Shown here: positions 11,042 to 19,251 of the stretch, one piece after another
How the letters are laid out: the number at the start of each line of letters is the position of its first letter
Position numbering within the stretch: the first letter of the stretch is position 1
Source of the DNA: Candidatus Litorirhabdus singularis
Lineage (GTDB): Bacteria; Pseudomonadota; Gammaproteobacteria; Pseudomonadales; Halieaceae
NCBI RefSeq assembly: GCF_026262625.1
Contig: NZ_SHNN01000002.1
Location: forward strand, 1-64,000
Direction: 5' to 3'
DNA length: 64,000 nucleotides
The notes under the pieces: model-generated
What the model was told of the DNA's origin: nothing
The model's input: the letters and a program-made list of their open reading frames with translations, nothing else
The model's database searches: none
Program-made: the position numbers and the translations under genes

Positions 11042-11200
11042 TATTGAGTATTCTATGCATATTCTAAGTTTGTGATTTGAGGCAGCCGGTGCCCAAAGGT
11101 AGTCGGTAAGCGAGCGAGCGCATCTCGTTCTGGCAAGATACCAAATAACAGTCAAGTATTTACCAAACAGGCTAGTCAAATATATCACTTTTCCGTCAGA

Positions 11201-12181
11201 ATGGCTTATCAGTCGCTGGAGACAAGTCTTGTGAACGTGTTATGCCAACGCATTACTGCCCCATCAGCCGTAGATTTGTCTTCTGTCCTGACTACGCTAG
11301 GCTGGCAGGCTGAATTCCGTCAGCTCGATCGCGGCGCAGAGCCTGTCGAAGCAGTAGCGCTGCAGGGCTGCACTGTCGGGGTCATGCAAATAGCGTTCAA
11401 TAATCGCGTGCATCAGCTAGCGGTAGCCCCTGAAGGGTGCGTCACGTTTGGAATACCCACAGGGCCTCAAGCGCCGGGGCGTATCGGCCGCAGGCCTTTA
11501 CCATCTGAGTCACTCACCTGTTTTCATCCGGTTGGTGGTCTCGATGCCGTCAGTCAGTCCGGTTTCTCTGCCTATACCATAGCGATCGAAACCACACTTT
11601 TAATGGACACAGTGGCACTGTTTGACCGATGCGGGCAGACTGGTCTTGAGGCAATGCTGGGTGTTCTGGTCACTCCGCCGCCCGGCCAACTGGCTCAATT
11701 ACGAAGTACAATACGCTCGACTATGTCCATTATCACTGACGCGACAATCTCCACGATGGCTAAAACAGCGGTTTGGGAAGAGTTACAAGCGGACTTGCCA
11801 TTACTACTACTAAAAGCCTGGGGCAGCGGAGAACAGTCTTTCTATATTCACAGCAGCTCACGCGCCCGAGCCTTGAAAAGAGCACTGGAATATATTCACG
11901 CTACTGAGGGGCAGGTAATCTCTATCTCACAATTGTGTCAACAAGCCTGCTGTAGCCTGAGTACGCTAGAGCGCGCATTTCGCGAGCATTTTGGGGTGAG
12001 CCCCAAGCAGTATTTAACAGCTGTCAGAATGTGCAGTGTTAGAAACACGCTGCTGGACGGCGCTGAGACGCGTCCGATTATCGACATAGCTGCTGATCAG
12101 GGTTTTTGGCACATGAGCAAATTTGCCGCCGATTACCGAAGGTTGTTTGGCGAGTTGCCTTCGCAGACCCGGCGTTTCTAG
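11201..12181 (+). CDS. AraC-family transcriptional regulator
   Basis: 326 aa. The C-terminal roughly 100 residues form two helix-turn-helix units (ISQLCQQACCSLSTLERAFREHFG and IIDIAADQGFWHMSKFAADYRRLFG), as in AraC proteins. The N-terminal roughly 200 residues are a ligand or dimerisation domain without an assignable specificity. It is transcribed divergently from the sulfatase/outer-membrane protein pair, so regulation of that unit is the simplest inference. Start ATG at 11201; no strong Shine-Dalgarno is visible. Confidence 0.9.
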   Translation: MAYQSLETSLVNVLCQRITAPSAVDLSSVLTTLGWQAEFRQLDRGAEPVEAVALQGCTVGVMQIAFNNRVHQLAVAPEGCVTFGIPTGPQAPGRIGRRPLPSESLTCFHPVGGLDAVSQSGFSAYTIAIETTLLMDTVALFDRCGQTGLEAMLGVLVTPPPGQLAQLRSTIRSTMSIITDATISTMAKTAVWEELQADLPLLLLKAWGSGEQSFYIHSSSRARALKRALEYIHATEGQVISISQLCQQACCSLSTLERAFREHFGVSPKQYLTAVRMCSVRNTLLDGAETRPIIDIAADQGFWHMSKFAADYRRLFGELPSQTRRF

Positions 12182-12201
12182 TTTTTTAGCCCAAGGCGCC
12201 T

Positions 12202-12771
12202 ATGATTCCGCTGATTGAATTGCTGGACGACATTCGTGGCTGTGAACGCTGCGAGTTACCGTTGGGACCCAATCCGGTAGTGCGCGCCAGCGCCACGGCT
12301 AGACTGCTGATTATTGGCCAGGCTCCCGGTACTCGGGTGCATGCCAGCGGTGTGCCCTGGGATGATCCCAGCGGCGACCGACTGCGTGACTGGCTGCAGA
12401 TGGATAAGTCGCAGTTTTATGACACTGCAGAGATTGCGATTATGCCCATGGCCTTTTGCTATCCGGGTAAGGGTGCTTCTGGAGATTTACCGCCACCACC
12501 GCTGTGTTCGCAGACCTGGCATGAGCCGTTGCTGGCGCACATGCCGAAGGTGCAAACCGTACTGCTGATCGGCAGCTATGCTCAGCAGTATTATCTGGGC
12601 AGAAGCAAAGAGAACCTGACAGCCCGCGTTCAACGCTGGCGTGACTTTGCGCCCCGTTACTGGCCCCTACCGCACCCATCGCCGCGCAATCGGCACTGGT
12701 TACGACGAAACCCCTGGTTTGAGGCCGAGGTGGTGCCCGCACTGTGCACACATCTTAGCAGCGTGGCTTGA
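12202..12771 (+). CDS. Uracil-DNA glycosylase family protein (4Fe-4S type)
   Basis: 189 aa, likely DNA-repair glycosylase. Motif I is GQAPG (39-43, followed by TRVHASG) and the C-terminal loop is HPSPRN (158-163). Four cysteines at C14, C17, C86 and C102 sit where the iron-sulfur ligands of the family-4-like group are expected (CERC; FCYPGKG; PPLC). The short single-domain form is common in gammaproteobacteria. Activity on uracil is assumed from the family and not shown. It follows the AraC gene by 20 bp on the same strand. Confidence 0.85.
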   Translation: MIPLIELLDDIRGCERCELPLGPNPVVRASATARLLIIGQAPGTRVHASGVPWDDPSGDRLRDWLQMDKSQFYDTAEIAIMPMAFCYPGKGASGDLPPPPLCSQTWHEPLLAHMPKVQTVLLIGSYAQQYYLGRSKENLTARVQRWRDFAPRYWPLPHPSPRNRHWLRRNPWFEAEVVPALCTHLSSVA

Positions 12772-12865
12772 TTACTCGCGGTCAGTCTGTGTAAGGTGAC
12801 TCGCTGACGGCAGGGGACTTACCCTGCCGGAAAACTAACAAGTACCCGAGGGGAGCCCCACTCAC

Positions 12866-14086
12866 TTGAATATTGTTGATCCCGTTAAAGTAGGAATGTG
12901 CCCAAAGCAACTGCAACGTATTGGTTCGCACCTGCGCAACGCGTATGTGGATAAGGGCAAAATCGCCGGAAGTCTGACGCTGATAGCGCGTCGTGGAGAA
13001 GTTTGTTATCTGGAGGCCGAGGGTTCGATGGACCTGGAGCGTGACAAGCCGATGTCCGCTGACGCTATTTTCCGGATCTATTCCATGAGTAAGCCGGTGA
13101 CCTCGGTGGCGCTGATGATGTTGTATGAACAGGGCAAGTTCTCGCTATCAGATCCGGTGCATCGCTATATTCCGCAGTGGCGTAATTTGGCCGTTTATAA
13201 GACCGGCACTTACCCGCTAATGGCCACCGAGCCTTGCCGTAAGCCGATGACGATTCGTGACCTGCTGATGCATACCTCTGGTCTGACCTATAGTTTTCTG
13301 CGGGCAACCAACGTCGACCGTGCCTATAGAGAGCTGGAGGTTCAGCACCCACGGGCAGGTTATACGCTGCAAAATATGGTTGATGAGCTGGCGCAGTTGC
13401 CGCTGGAATTTGAGCCTGGCTCGGCCTGGAACTACTCAGTCGCGACTGATGTGTTGGGGTACCTGGTGGAAGTTATTTCGGGGCAGAGCTATCCGGACTA
13501 TTTACAGGAACATGTGTTTGGACCCTTGGGCATGGTTGATACCAGTTTCAGTATTGCGCCAGACAAGGTAGATCGCTTTTCCAGTTGCTATGAGAGGGAT
13601 TTCAACAAGCAGTTGGTGCTGCAGGATGATGCCGGCGATAGCAGTTATCAAGATGTCAGTTTTTATTCTGGCGGTGGTGGGCTGTTGTCAACGGTCAGCG
13701 ACTACTACCGCTTTTGTCAGATGCTCCTCAACGGAGGAGAGCTGGATGGGCAGCGTTTGTTAGGGCCTCGCACTGTAGAGTTCATGACCCGCAATCATCT
13801 GCCCGGCGGTCAGGACATGTCTGCCTTTGCCCGTGGCAGCTTTAGTGAGACCAGCTATGAAGGCGTAGGCTTTGGCTTGGGTTTTGCCCAGAAGGTCGAC
13901 CCGGTAAGTAATGGGTCACTGGGCTCGGTGGGCGAGTATTTCTGGGGCGGCATGGCCAGTACGTTGTTCTGGGTGGACCCGGCCGAAGAGCTTGTCATGG
14001 TCTTCATGACCCAGCTGGTCCCTTCAGGTACTTTCAATTTCCGGGGCCAATTGCAGTCGCTGATTTATCCCGCGTTAGTCGACTAG
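12866..14086 (+). CDS. Serine hydrolase of the beta-lactamase/EstB family
   Basis: 406 aa. The SxxK motif SMSK (S73, K76) lies in IYSMSKPVTSVALMM, followed by the tyrosine motif in WNYSVATDVLGYLVE, as in class C-like esterases. There is no signal peptide, so it is probably a cytoplasmic ester or amide hydrolase, not a drug-resistance beta-lactamase. It starts at TTG after a purine-rich GAGGGGAG; an ATG ten codons in is an alternative. The 3' end overlaps the convergent MFS gene by 4 bp. Substrate unknown. Confidence 0.88.
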   Translation: MNIVDPVKVGMCPKQLQRIGSHLRNAYVDKGKIAGSLTLIARRGEVCYLEAEGSMDLERDKPMSADAIFRIYSMSKPVTSVALMMLYEQGKFSLSDPVHRYIPQWRNLAVYKTGTYPLMATEPCRKPMTIRDLLMHTSGLTYSFLRATNVDRAYRELEVQHPRAGYTLQNMVDELAQLPLEFEPGSAWNYSVATDVLGYLVEVISGQSYPDYLQEHVFGPLGMVDTSFSIAPDKVDRFSSCYERDFNKQLVLQDDAGDSSYQDVSFYSGGGGLLSTVSDYYRFCQMLLNGGELDGQRLLGPRTVEFMTRNHLPGGQDMSAFARGSFSETSYEGVGFGLGFAQKVDPVSNGSLGSVGEYFWGGMASTLFWVDPAEELVMVFMTQLVPSGTFNFRGQLQSLIYPALVD

Positions 14087-15348
14087 TGTCGTTGGCGCGG
14101 CTCAGGCACGCGCAGTATGAGCAGCAGTGCACCGGCGCTAAGAAAAGCGGTAGCCGCTAGAAACACCGATTCATAGCCCAGCAGGGTGGCGAGAATGCCG
14201 CCCAGCAGCGGCGCCAGTGCGCCAGCAGCTTCAGCACTGGAATTGGCAATACCCAACCGCAGCGGCAATTGATCGCGATGACCAAATTCGAGCGTCATAT
14301 TCATGGCGGCGATGCGAAACCCTTCCTGAGCAGCGCCTATGCCCACAAAAACCACAATCACCGCCCAGTATTCTCGTGATAGCAGCAAAGCCAGTGTCGC
14401 CGCAATCCACAGCAGTACTGAACCAAGGAATACCACGCGGAACCCGCTGCGATCGGCGAGAGCGCCCCAGACCAAATTGGACAGGGTGGCCGCCAGCGTG
14501 AAGGCGATGGTCAATACAGCCAGTGTTTGCCCTGACAAACCAATGCTCGCGCCGGCATAAAGGATATAAAAGGGCAGTGCCATGCGGCCCATAGTGGTTA
14601 ATGCCCGAGCAACAACATAGTGGCGAAACTGGGGGTCCTGACGCAGAAAGTGTGGCACTGAGCCGATTTGTTGCCAGAGTCGCTGACGGGCGGCGACCGT
14701 AGGTGGCACCGGTTCCCGAACCAGCGCCAGAAACAGCAAACCAGCGCTGGTGAGGCCAAAGGAAATCAGGAAAATCCAGCTGTAGCCAATGACGCTAGGT
14801 GGCTCGCCCAGCAGGTAGTGGCCGCCGTACCAGGCGACCAGGGCGGTGGTTATGCCCGCCAGAAAATTGCGCAAACCGGTCAACTTGCCGCGATTGGATA
14901 CGGGGATGACTTTCGCCAGTAAGGTCTGAAATACCACTATCTGCATGCCAGCGAACAGACCAAACAGACCCAAACTGGCAATGACTGCGTACAAAGCCAC
15001 ATTCTGAGGGAGGAAGAAGCCAGCAAGCGCGAGGGCGAGGACGCATAAGCGCATGGCGCCGCCGGTAACGATGCCCATCGGCAGCACGCGTTGGCGGTGG
15101 CCCACCAGGTTGGCGCTGATCATCGGCGTTAGGGTACTGCCCAAGGCTTGTAATGCCAGCGCCAGCCCGACAGCAAAGTCTGACCCCCCGGATAGCAACA
15201 GTATGTAGGCGGGGACGAACGTAGGTGTGTTGACCAGCCTGAAGCCGGTTTGGCCGAGCATGCCATGCACAAGATGAACGACGAAGTTGCGCGGCAGGTC
15301 GCGTTGTACCTGAGCTTGGTACGCCAACTCTGCCGTATTATCAGTCAC
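14083..15348 (-). CDS. MFS transporter
   Basis: 421 aa with about 12 hydrophobic segments in two halves and a central loop near residues 200-220, the usual major facilitator layout. The inter-TM2/3 loop reads NLVGHRQRVLP, and the second half carries WGALADRSGFRV, a typical MFS loop motif. Substrate cannot be assigned. It overlaps the serine hydrolase stop by 4 bp (convergent), and its start faces the SDR at 15426 across 77 bp. Confidence 0.9.
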   Translation of the reverse strand: MTDNTAELAYQAQVQRDLPRNFVVHLVHGMLGQTGFRLVNTPTFVPAYILLLSGGSDFAVGLALALQALGSTLTPMISANLVGHRQRVLPMGIVTGGAMRLCVLALALAGFFLPQNVALYAVIASLGLFGLFAGMQIVVFQTLLAKVIPVSNRGKLTGLRNFLAGITTALVAWYGGHYLLGEPPSVIGYSWIFLISFGLTSAGLLFLALVREPVPPTVAARQRLWQQIGSVPHFLRQDPQFRHYVVARALTTMGRMALPFYILYAGASIGLSGQTLAVLTIAFTLAATLSNLVWGALADRSGFRVVFLGSVLLWIAATLALLLSREYWAVIVVFVGIGAAQEGFRIAAMNMTLEFGHRDQLPLRLGIANSSAEAAGALAPLLGGILATLLGYESVFLAATAFLSAGALLLILRVPEPRQRH

Positions 15349-15425
15349 TGTTTACATTGTCCTTCACATTGTTACGAAAGAGTCTATCCTAAGCGCACTT
15401 CGATGTCCGACATGAGGAACACACA

Positions 15426-16313
15426 ATGACATTCAACAAACGATCTACTGCAGATCAGGTTACCGAGGATCTTGACCTCAGTGGCCAGGTGGCCGTTATT
15501 ACCGGTGTTAATTCAGGGCTTGGGTTGGAGACGATGCGCGTGCTGGCAGCCCGCGGCGCGCATATTATTGGCTTGGCGAGAACGCTGGAGAAGGCGAATG
15601 AGGCCTGTGCTGGTATCGACGGGGAGACTACACCGCTGGCCTGTGAGCTGAGCGACCTGGCTTCGGTTAGAGAGTGTGGACTGGCGATCAAGGCTATGGG
15701 TGTGCCGATTGATATGCTGATCTTGAACGCGGGGATTATGGCGCCGCGAGAATTGACGTTGGCGAATGGAGTGGAAATGCAATTTGCGACCAACCATCTT
15801 GGCCACTTTTTGTTGTTGCAGCACTTACTGGAGCCGGTAAAACAAGCCAAGGGACGAATTGTTATTCTGTCCAGCGCAGCGCATATGACCAGTAATCGCC
15901 GCGGCATAGACTTTGACAACCTGGACGCGGGTTTGGGTTACGATGCCTGGCGCTTCTATGGTCAATCCAAGCTGGCCAATTTGATGACAGCCAAAGCACT
16001 GGTAAAACGACTCGAAGGCACCGGCGTCACTGCCAACGCACTGCATCCCGGTATTATTCGAACTAATTTGGGCCGTGATGCCGGCGGCTTCCTGATTCGC
16101 TTCATCTCGATATTTGCCGGATTGATTGAAAAGACCATACCGCAGGGCAGTGCAACTCAGTGTTATGTTGCGGCGCATCCGGATTTGGACGGTGTAACCG
16201 GAGAATATTTCAGCGATTGCAAACGCGCCTCATACAGTAAGCATGCCGATAATGAAGAGTTGGTAGAGCGGCTGTGGCAGGAATCGGAAAAAATGGTAGC
16301 GGAGTACTTATAA
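15426..16313 (+). CDS. Short-chain dehydrogenase/reductase
   Basis: 295 aa, NAD(P)-dependent SDR of the retinol-dehydrogenase/WWOX-like group. Cofactor motif TGVNSGLGLE, structural NAG (LNAGIMAPRE), catalytic Ser in ILSSAAH and YxxxK as YGQSK. First gene of a compact operon: the next ATG directly follows its stop codon. Substrate unknown, probably a hydrophobic alcohol or ketone. Confidence 0.92.
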   Translation: MTFNKRSTADQVTEDLDLSGQVAVITGVNSGLGLETMRVLAARGAHIIGLARTLEKANEACAGIDGETTPLACELSDLASVRECGLAIKAMGVPIDMLILNAGIMAPRELTLANGVEMQFATNHLGHFLLLQHLLEPVKQAKGRIVILSSAAHMTSNRRGIDFDNLDAGLGYDAWRFYGQSKLANLMTAKALVKRLEGTGVTANALHPGIIRTNLGRDAGGFLIRFISIFAGLIEKTIPQGSATQCYVAAHPDLDGVTGEYFSDCKRASYSKHADNEELVERLWQESEKMVAEYL

Positions 16314-16745
16314 ATGGCTTTTGATCAGAAAAAACTGGAACGTGAATTTTTCCGTCGTCTCAATGGTGTTGTTGAACCCGCTGTCCGCCGTGGCATAGGG
16401 TCACCAGGCTGTTTACCGGCAGGTCTTATATTGCTTGAATCGACCGGCTTCAAGTCTGGGCAGAAACGTCGCACGCCGCTGGTGGCTGCCCGTATTCTGG
16501 ACCATGTTGTGGTCAGTACCGTGCGCGGTGATAAGTCTTTTTGGGTCAAAAACCTGCAGAAGAAGCCTGGTACCAAGTACTGGCGTGGCGGCAAAGAGCA
16601 ATCCGCCAAGGCGTTCGTCATTATGCCTGGAAAGCAGTACCGCAGCCCCAAGTCTTTGCCAGATTCCCTGCGCAAGCTGACTGACCTGCTGGCACCTTTG
16701 ACGGAAAAAGGGTTTGCCTTTGCCGTGCTGGCGCCCACTGCATAA
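16314..16745 (+). CDS. Deazaflavin-dependent nitroreductase (DDN)-type protein
   Basis: 143 aa. LLESTGFKSGQKRRTPLVAAR and the following strand pattern match the split beta-barrel family of F420/flavin-binding DDN-like proteins. Those members use F420 in actinobacteria; in a gammaproteobacterium the cofactor may be FMN, heme or F420 and cannot be decided here. The ATG immediately follows the SDR stop, so the two are co-translated and may share a redox substrate. The cupin gene follows 8 bp later. Confidence 0.78.
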   Translation: MAFDQKKLEREFFRRLNGVVEPAVRRGIGSPGCLPAGLILLESTGFKSGQKRRTPLVAARILDHVVVSTVRGDKSFWVKNLQKKPGTKYWRGGKEQSAKAFVIMPGKQYRSPKSLPDSLRKLTDLLAPLTEKGFAFAVLAPTA

Positions 16746-16753
16746 GGCGGTCC

Positions 16754-17254
16754 TTGGCGGTGAATAAGCAGCAGTGGATTGATCAGCTCGGTCTGCAAGC
16801 GCATATAGAGGGCGGCTACTTCAAGCGCAGCTTTGCGAGTCAGCAATTTAGCGCCGATCCCGCTGGCGATGAGGAGAGGCTGAGCCTCACCTGCATCTAC
16901 TATATGCTCAGTGACGACTCGCCGCTGGGTTACTGGCACCGCAATCGTTCCGACATTGTGCATTTCTTTCATCAGGGAGCAGCGCTGGATTATTACCTGT
17001 TGCAACCTGACGGGGTTTTGTCGCGCCACGTACTTGGCAGCGATGCCGCTGCGGGAGAGGTACTGCAATTGGCAGTTCCCGGAGGCACCTGGAAGTGCAC
17101 TCACCTAAGTGTTGGAGAATACGGCTTGATCAGCGAGGCCGTGGTGCCGGGTTTTGAATATGCTGATATGGAGCTGGGTAGTGTGAGCCAGCTAAGTGCG
17201 CAGTTTCCTCAGCATACGGCGCTGTTTGAGCGTTACTGTAAACCGGCTGGCTAG
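16754..17254 (+). CDS. Cupin protein of the DUF985 family
   Basis: 166 aa single-domain cupin. HIEGGYFKRSF near the start, WHRNRSDIVHFFHQG and the closing VVPGFEY are characteristic of DUF985. The biochemical role of the family is not established; the fold suggests sugar or small-molecule binding. Third gene of the SDR operon. TTG at 16754 (after AAGGCGG) or GTG at 16760 may be the start. The stop overlaps convergent greB by 4 bp. Confidence 0.85.
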   Translation: MAVNKQQWIDQLGLQAHIEGGYFKRSFASQQFSADPAGDEERLSLTCIYYMLSDDSPLGYWHRNRSDIVHFFHQGAALDYYLLQPDGVLSRHVLGSDAAAGEVLQLAVPGGTWKCTHLSVGEYGLISEAVVPGFEYADMELGSVSQLSAQFPQHTALFERYCKPAG

Positions 17255-17757
17255 TCAGGTGCCACGTAGCTGATAGCGACAATGCTCCAGTACACCGGGC
17301 CTTCCGGGCTCTGCACGACCGCTTCATCGTCAACCCGCTTGCCCATTATGGCTTTGGCCAGCGGTGAGTCCATGCTCAGTTTTTGTTGGCGCAGGTCAAA
17401 TTCATCCGGGCCCACGATGCGATAGTGGACGGTCTCGCCAGCTTCGTTCTCCAGTGTTACCCAAGCGCCAAAATAGACCTTGTCGGTAGACGAGGGCAGG
17501 CGGTCCACGACATCTAACTCTTCGAGACGTTTATTCAGAAAGCGCACGCGACTGTCGATTTCACGCAGGCGCCGCTTGCCATAAATGTAATCACCATTTT
17601 CTGAGCGATCGCCATTTTTGGCGGCTTCGTGAACGGTAGCGGTAACGGTTGGCCGCTCTACCTTCCACAGCTGATGTACTTCCGCGCGCAGAGTAGCCTC
17701 TCCTTCCGGAGTGATATAAGCAGAACCGCGTGCGCGGGGTGGTCGATAGCGTCCCAT
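17251..17757 (-). CDS. greB: Transcription elongation factor GreB
   Basis: Rescues backtracked RNA polymerase by stimulating transcript cleavage through the secondary channel. 168 aa with an N-terminal coiled coil carrying the acidic tip region (AAKNGDRSENGDYIYGKRR) that is diagnostic for GreB, and a C-terminal FKBP-like domain. It starts with ATG and is divergent from the M23 peptidase gene across 39 bp. Confidence 0.95.
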   Translation of the reverse strand: MGRYRPPRARGSAYITPEGEATLRAEVHQLWKVERPTVTATVHEAAKNGDRSENGDYIYGKRRLREIDSRVRFLNKRLEELDVVDRLPSSTDKVYFGAWVTLENEAGETVHYRIVGPDEFDLRQQKLSMDSPLAKAIMGKRVDDEAVVQSPEGPVYWSIVAISYVAPD

Positions 17758-17796
17758 TTGGGTATGTTACTGCACTAACCCCGAATGTGAATAACG

Positions 17797-18654
17797 ATGT
17801 TTTTGATGCCGCAAACCAGAACACCCTATAAGTCCAGTAAGCGGGCACCCTGCACACTAACAGTCCTCATACTGCTGGGGTTGTTCAGTCACTCGGCGTT
17901 CGCGAGTGCCTGTGTTGAACTGAGTGGTGAGCCGAGACAGGGCGCGCTGCTGTGGGGGAAAGTAGCGTCAGGTAGTGAAGTGAGGCTGGATGATCAATTG
18001 TTACAGGTTGGTGCAGGCGGTGAGGTGGTATTTGGCTTTGGCCGCGATCAGGCAGCAACGGCAGAGTTGGTGGTCAGCGGGCCAGCGGCTTGCCAGCAGA
18101 CTCTGCAGGTAGCCGCGCGTGAGTACAACATCCAGCGGGTGGAAGGAGTGCCCCAGCGAACTGTCACGCCAGACCCTGAGCATTTAGAGCGGATTCGACG
18201 TGAGGGCCAATTGGTGCGCGATGCCCGCAGTAAAAGTCATGCCGGTACAGACTTTATGGCCGGATTTCAGTGGCCAGTGCAGGGCCCCATCTCTGGGGTC
18301 TATGGCAGTCAACGCGTCTACAATGGAACCCCAGGCAGGCCTCACTATGGGGTAGACGTAGCGGTGCCCAAGGGTACCCCGGTATCGGTGCCCGCCGCAG
18401 GCATTGTGGTGCTGGCAGAGCCTGATTTATTTTATTCCGGGGGTACTTTGATCATCGACCATGGCAGCCAGGTGACGTCTACCTTTCTGCATATGAGCAA
18501 AGTTTTGGCCCGGGTTGGGCAGAGTGTCGAGCCTGGAGACATTGTTGGTGAGGTCGGCGCTACCGGGCGCGCCACCGGTCCACATCTCGATTGGCGGATG
18601 AATTGGCGCGGGCGTCGGGTAGACCCGCAGCTGCTGGTACCACCGATGCCCTAA
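17797..18654 (+). CDS. Exported M23 family metallopeptidase
   Basis: 285 aa with a signal peptide (hydrophobic region about residues 20-36, ending SAFASA) and a LytM/M23 domain in the C-terminal 120 residues. The zinc motif HxxxD is HYGVD. The usual HxH reads HLD ([10 protein letters not shown]), which I recall as typical of a gammaproteobacterial subgroup and not as a lesion. It probably acts on periplasmic peptidoglycan cross-links or as an amidase activator. It is followed 46 bp later by the Trm112-like gene. Confidence 0.88.
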   Translation: MFLMPQTRTPYKSSKRAPCTLTVLILLGLFSHSAFASACVELSGEPRQGALLWGKVASGSEVRLDDQLLQVGAGGEVVFGFGRDQAATAELVVSGPAACQQTLQVAAREYNIQRVEGVPQRTVTPDPEHLERIRREGQLVRDARSKSHAGTDFMAGFQWPVQGPISGVYGSQRVYNGTPGRPHYGVDVAVPKGTPVSVPAAGIVVLAEPDLFYSGGTLIIDHGSQVTSTFLHMSKVLARVGQSVEPGDIVGEVGATGRATGPHLDWRMNWRGRRVDPQLLVPPMP

Positions 18655-18660
18655 AGTGCA

Positions 18661-18675
18661 TATAATACGCGCCCT
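18661..18675 (+). promoter_or_regulatory. -10 box with GC-rich discriminator before the Trm112-like gene
   Basis: TATAAT at 18661-18666 is followed by a GC-rich discriminator, so the 12-mer AATACGCGCCCT (18664-18675) is produced. The same 12-mer occurs before lysC at 21911. A start codon follows 35 nt downstream of the -10. No good -35 is visible. GC-rich discriminators are typical of promoters that respond to ppGpp. Confidence 0.5.
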
Positions 18676-18700
18676 GAATACAACCCTGACGAGCACTGGC

Positions 18701-18886
18701 ATGATAGACAAGAAACTCCTGAGCATACTGGTATGCCCGGTAAGCAAGGCTCCCCTGGAGTACAACGACGAGCAACAGGAACTGGTTTGCAAGGCGAGCG
18801 GGCTGGCCTACCCTGTGCGCGATGGTATTCCGGTAATGCTCGAGACAGAAGCACGCCAGCTTACCGCTGACGAGAAACTGGGTTAA
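18701..18886 (+). CDS. Trm112/YcaR family small zinc-ribbon-like protein
   Basis: 61 aa from the ATG at 18701. [38 protein letters not shown] match the Trm112/YcaR family, with two of the usual four metal cysteines visible (CP and CK). Bacterial members are often near lpxK-kdsB and have no settled function; the eukaryotic relative activates methyltransferases. It precedes the HIT gene by 4 bp, so they are co-transcribed. Confidence 0.9.
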   Translation: MIDKKLLSILVCPVSKAPLEYNDEQQELVCKASGLAYPVRDGIPVMLETEARQLTADEKLG

Positions 18887-18890
18887 GCCA

Positions 18891-19250
18891 ATGTCCGATA
18901 CTATATTTGCGAAGATCATCAGTGGCGAGATTCCCTCGGAGTTTATCTATGAAGATGAGCACTGTGTGGCGATCAACGATATAAATCCCCAGGCTCCGGT
19001 GCACGTACTGGTGATTCCGCGCAAGCCGATCACGCAGTTGTCTGCGGCACAGGCTGAAGATCAGGCGCTGCTGGGGCATTTGTTGCTGGCGGCCAATACA
19101 GTGGCGAAGCAGTTGGGGGTTGATGAGGCCTACCGACTGTTGATTAATAATGGTGAAGGCGTGGGTATGACGGTATATCACCTGCATCTGCATATTCTTG
19201 CGGGCCGCACCATGGCGGAAGCACAATTGGCACAAGGACTCGATGCCTGA
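18891..19250 (+). CDS. HIT-family purine nucleoside phosphoramidase (HinT-like)
   Basis: 119 aa histidine-triad protein. The active-site motif is HLHLHIL near residues 98-104, preceded by [12 protein letters not shown]. The family hydrolyses adenosine phosphoramidates and acyl- or aminoacyl-adenylates, which fits a position directly before alaS: the alanyl-tRNA synthetase ATG is 1 bp after its stop. E. coli HinT is of the same length. Confidence 0.93.
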   Translation: MSDTIFAKIISGEIPSEFIYEDEHCVAINDINPQAPVHVLVIPRKPITQLSAAQAEDQALLGHLLLAANTVAKQLGVDEAYRLLINNGEGVGMTVYHLHLHILAGRTMAEAQLAQGLDA

Positions 19251-19251
19251 T

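Noticed and set aside
11042-11188. N-terminal extension of the first sulfatase
   Set aside because: Would bury the signal peptide and contains no Shine-Dalgarno; sequence looks like intergenic DNA.
12866-14086. Antibiotic-resistance beta-lactamase
   Set aside because: SxxK is present but there is no signal peptide and the pattern is that of EstB-like esterases.
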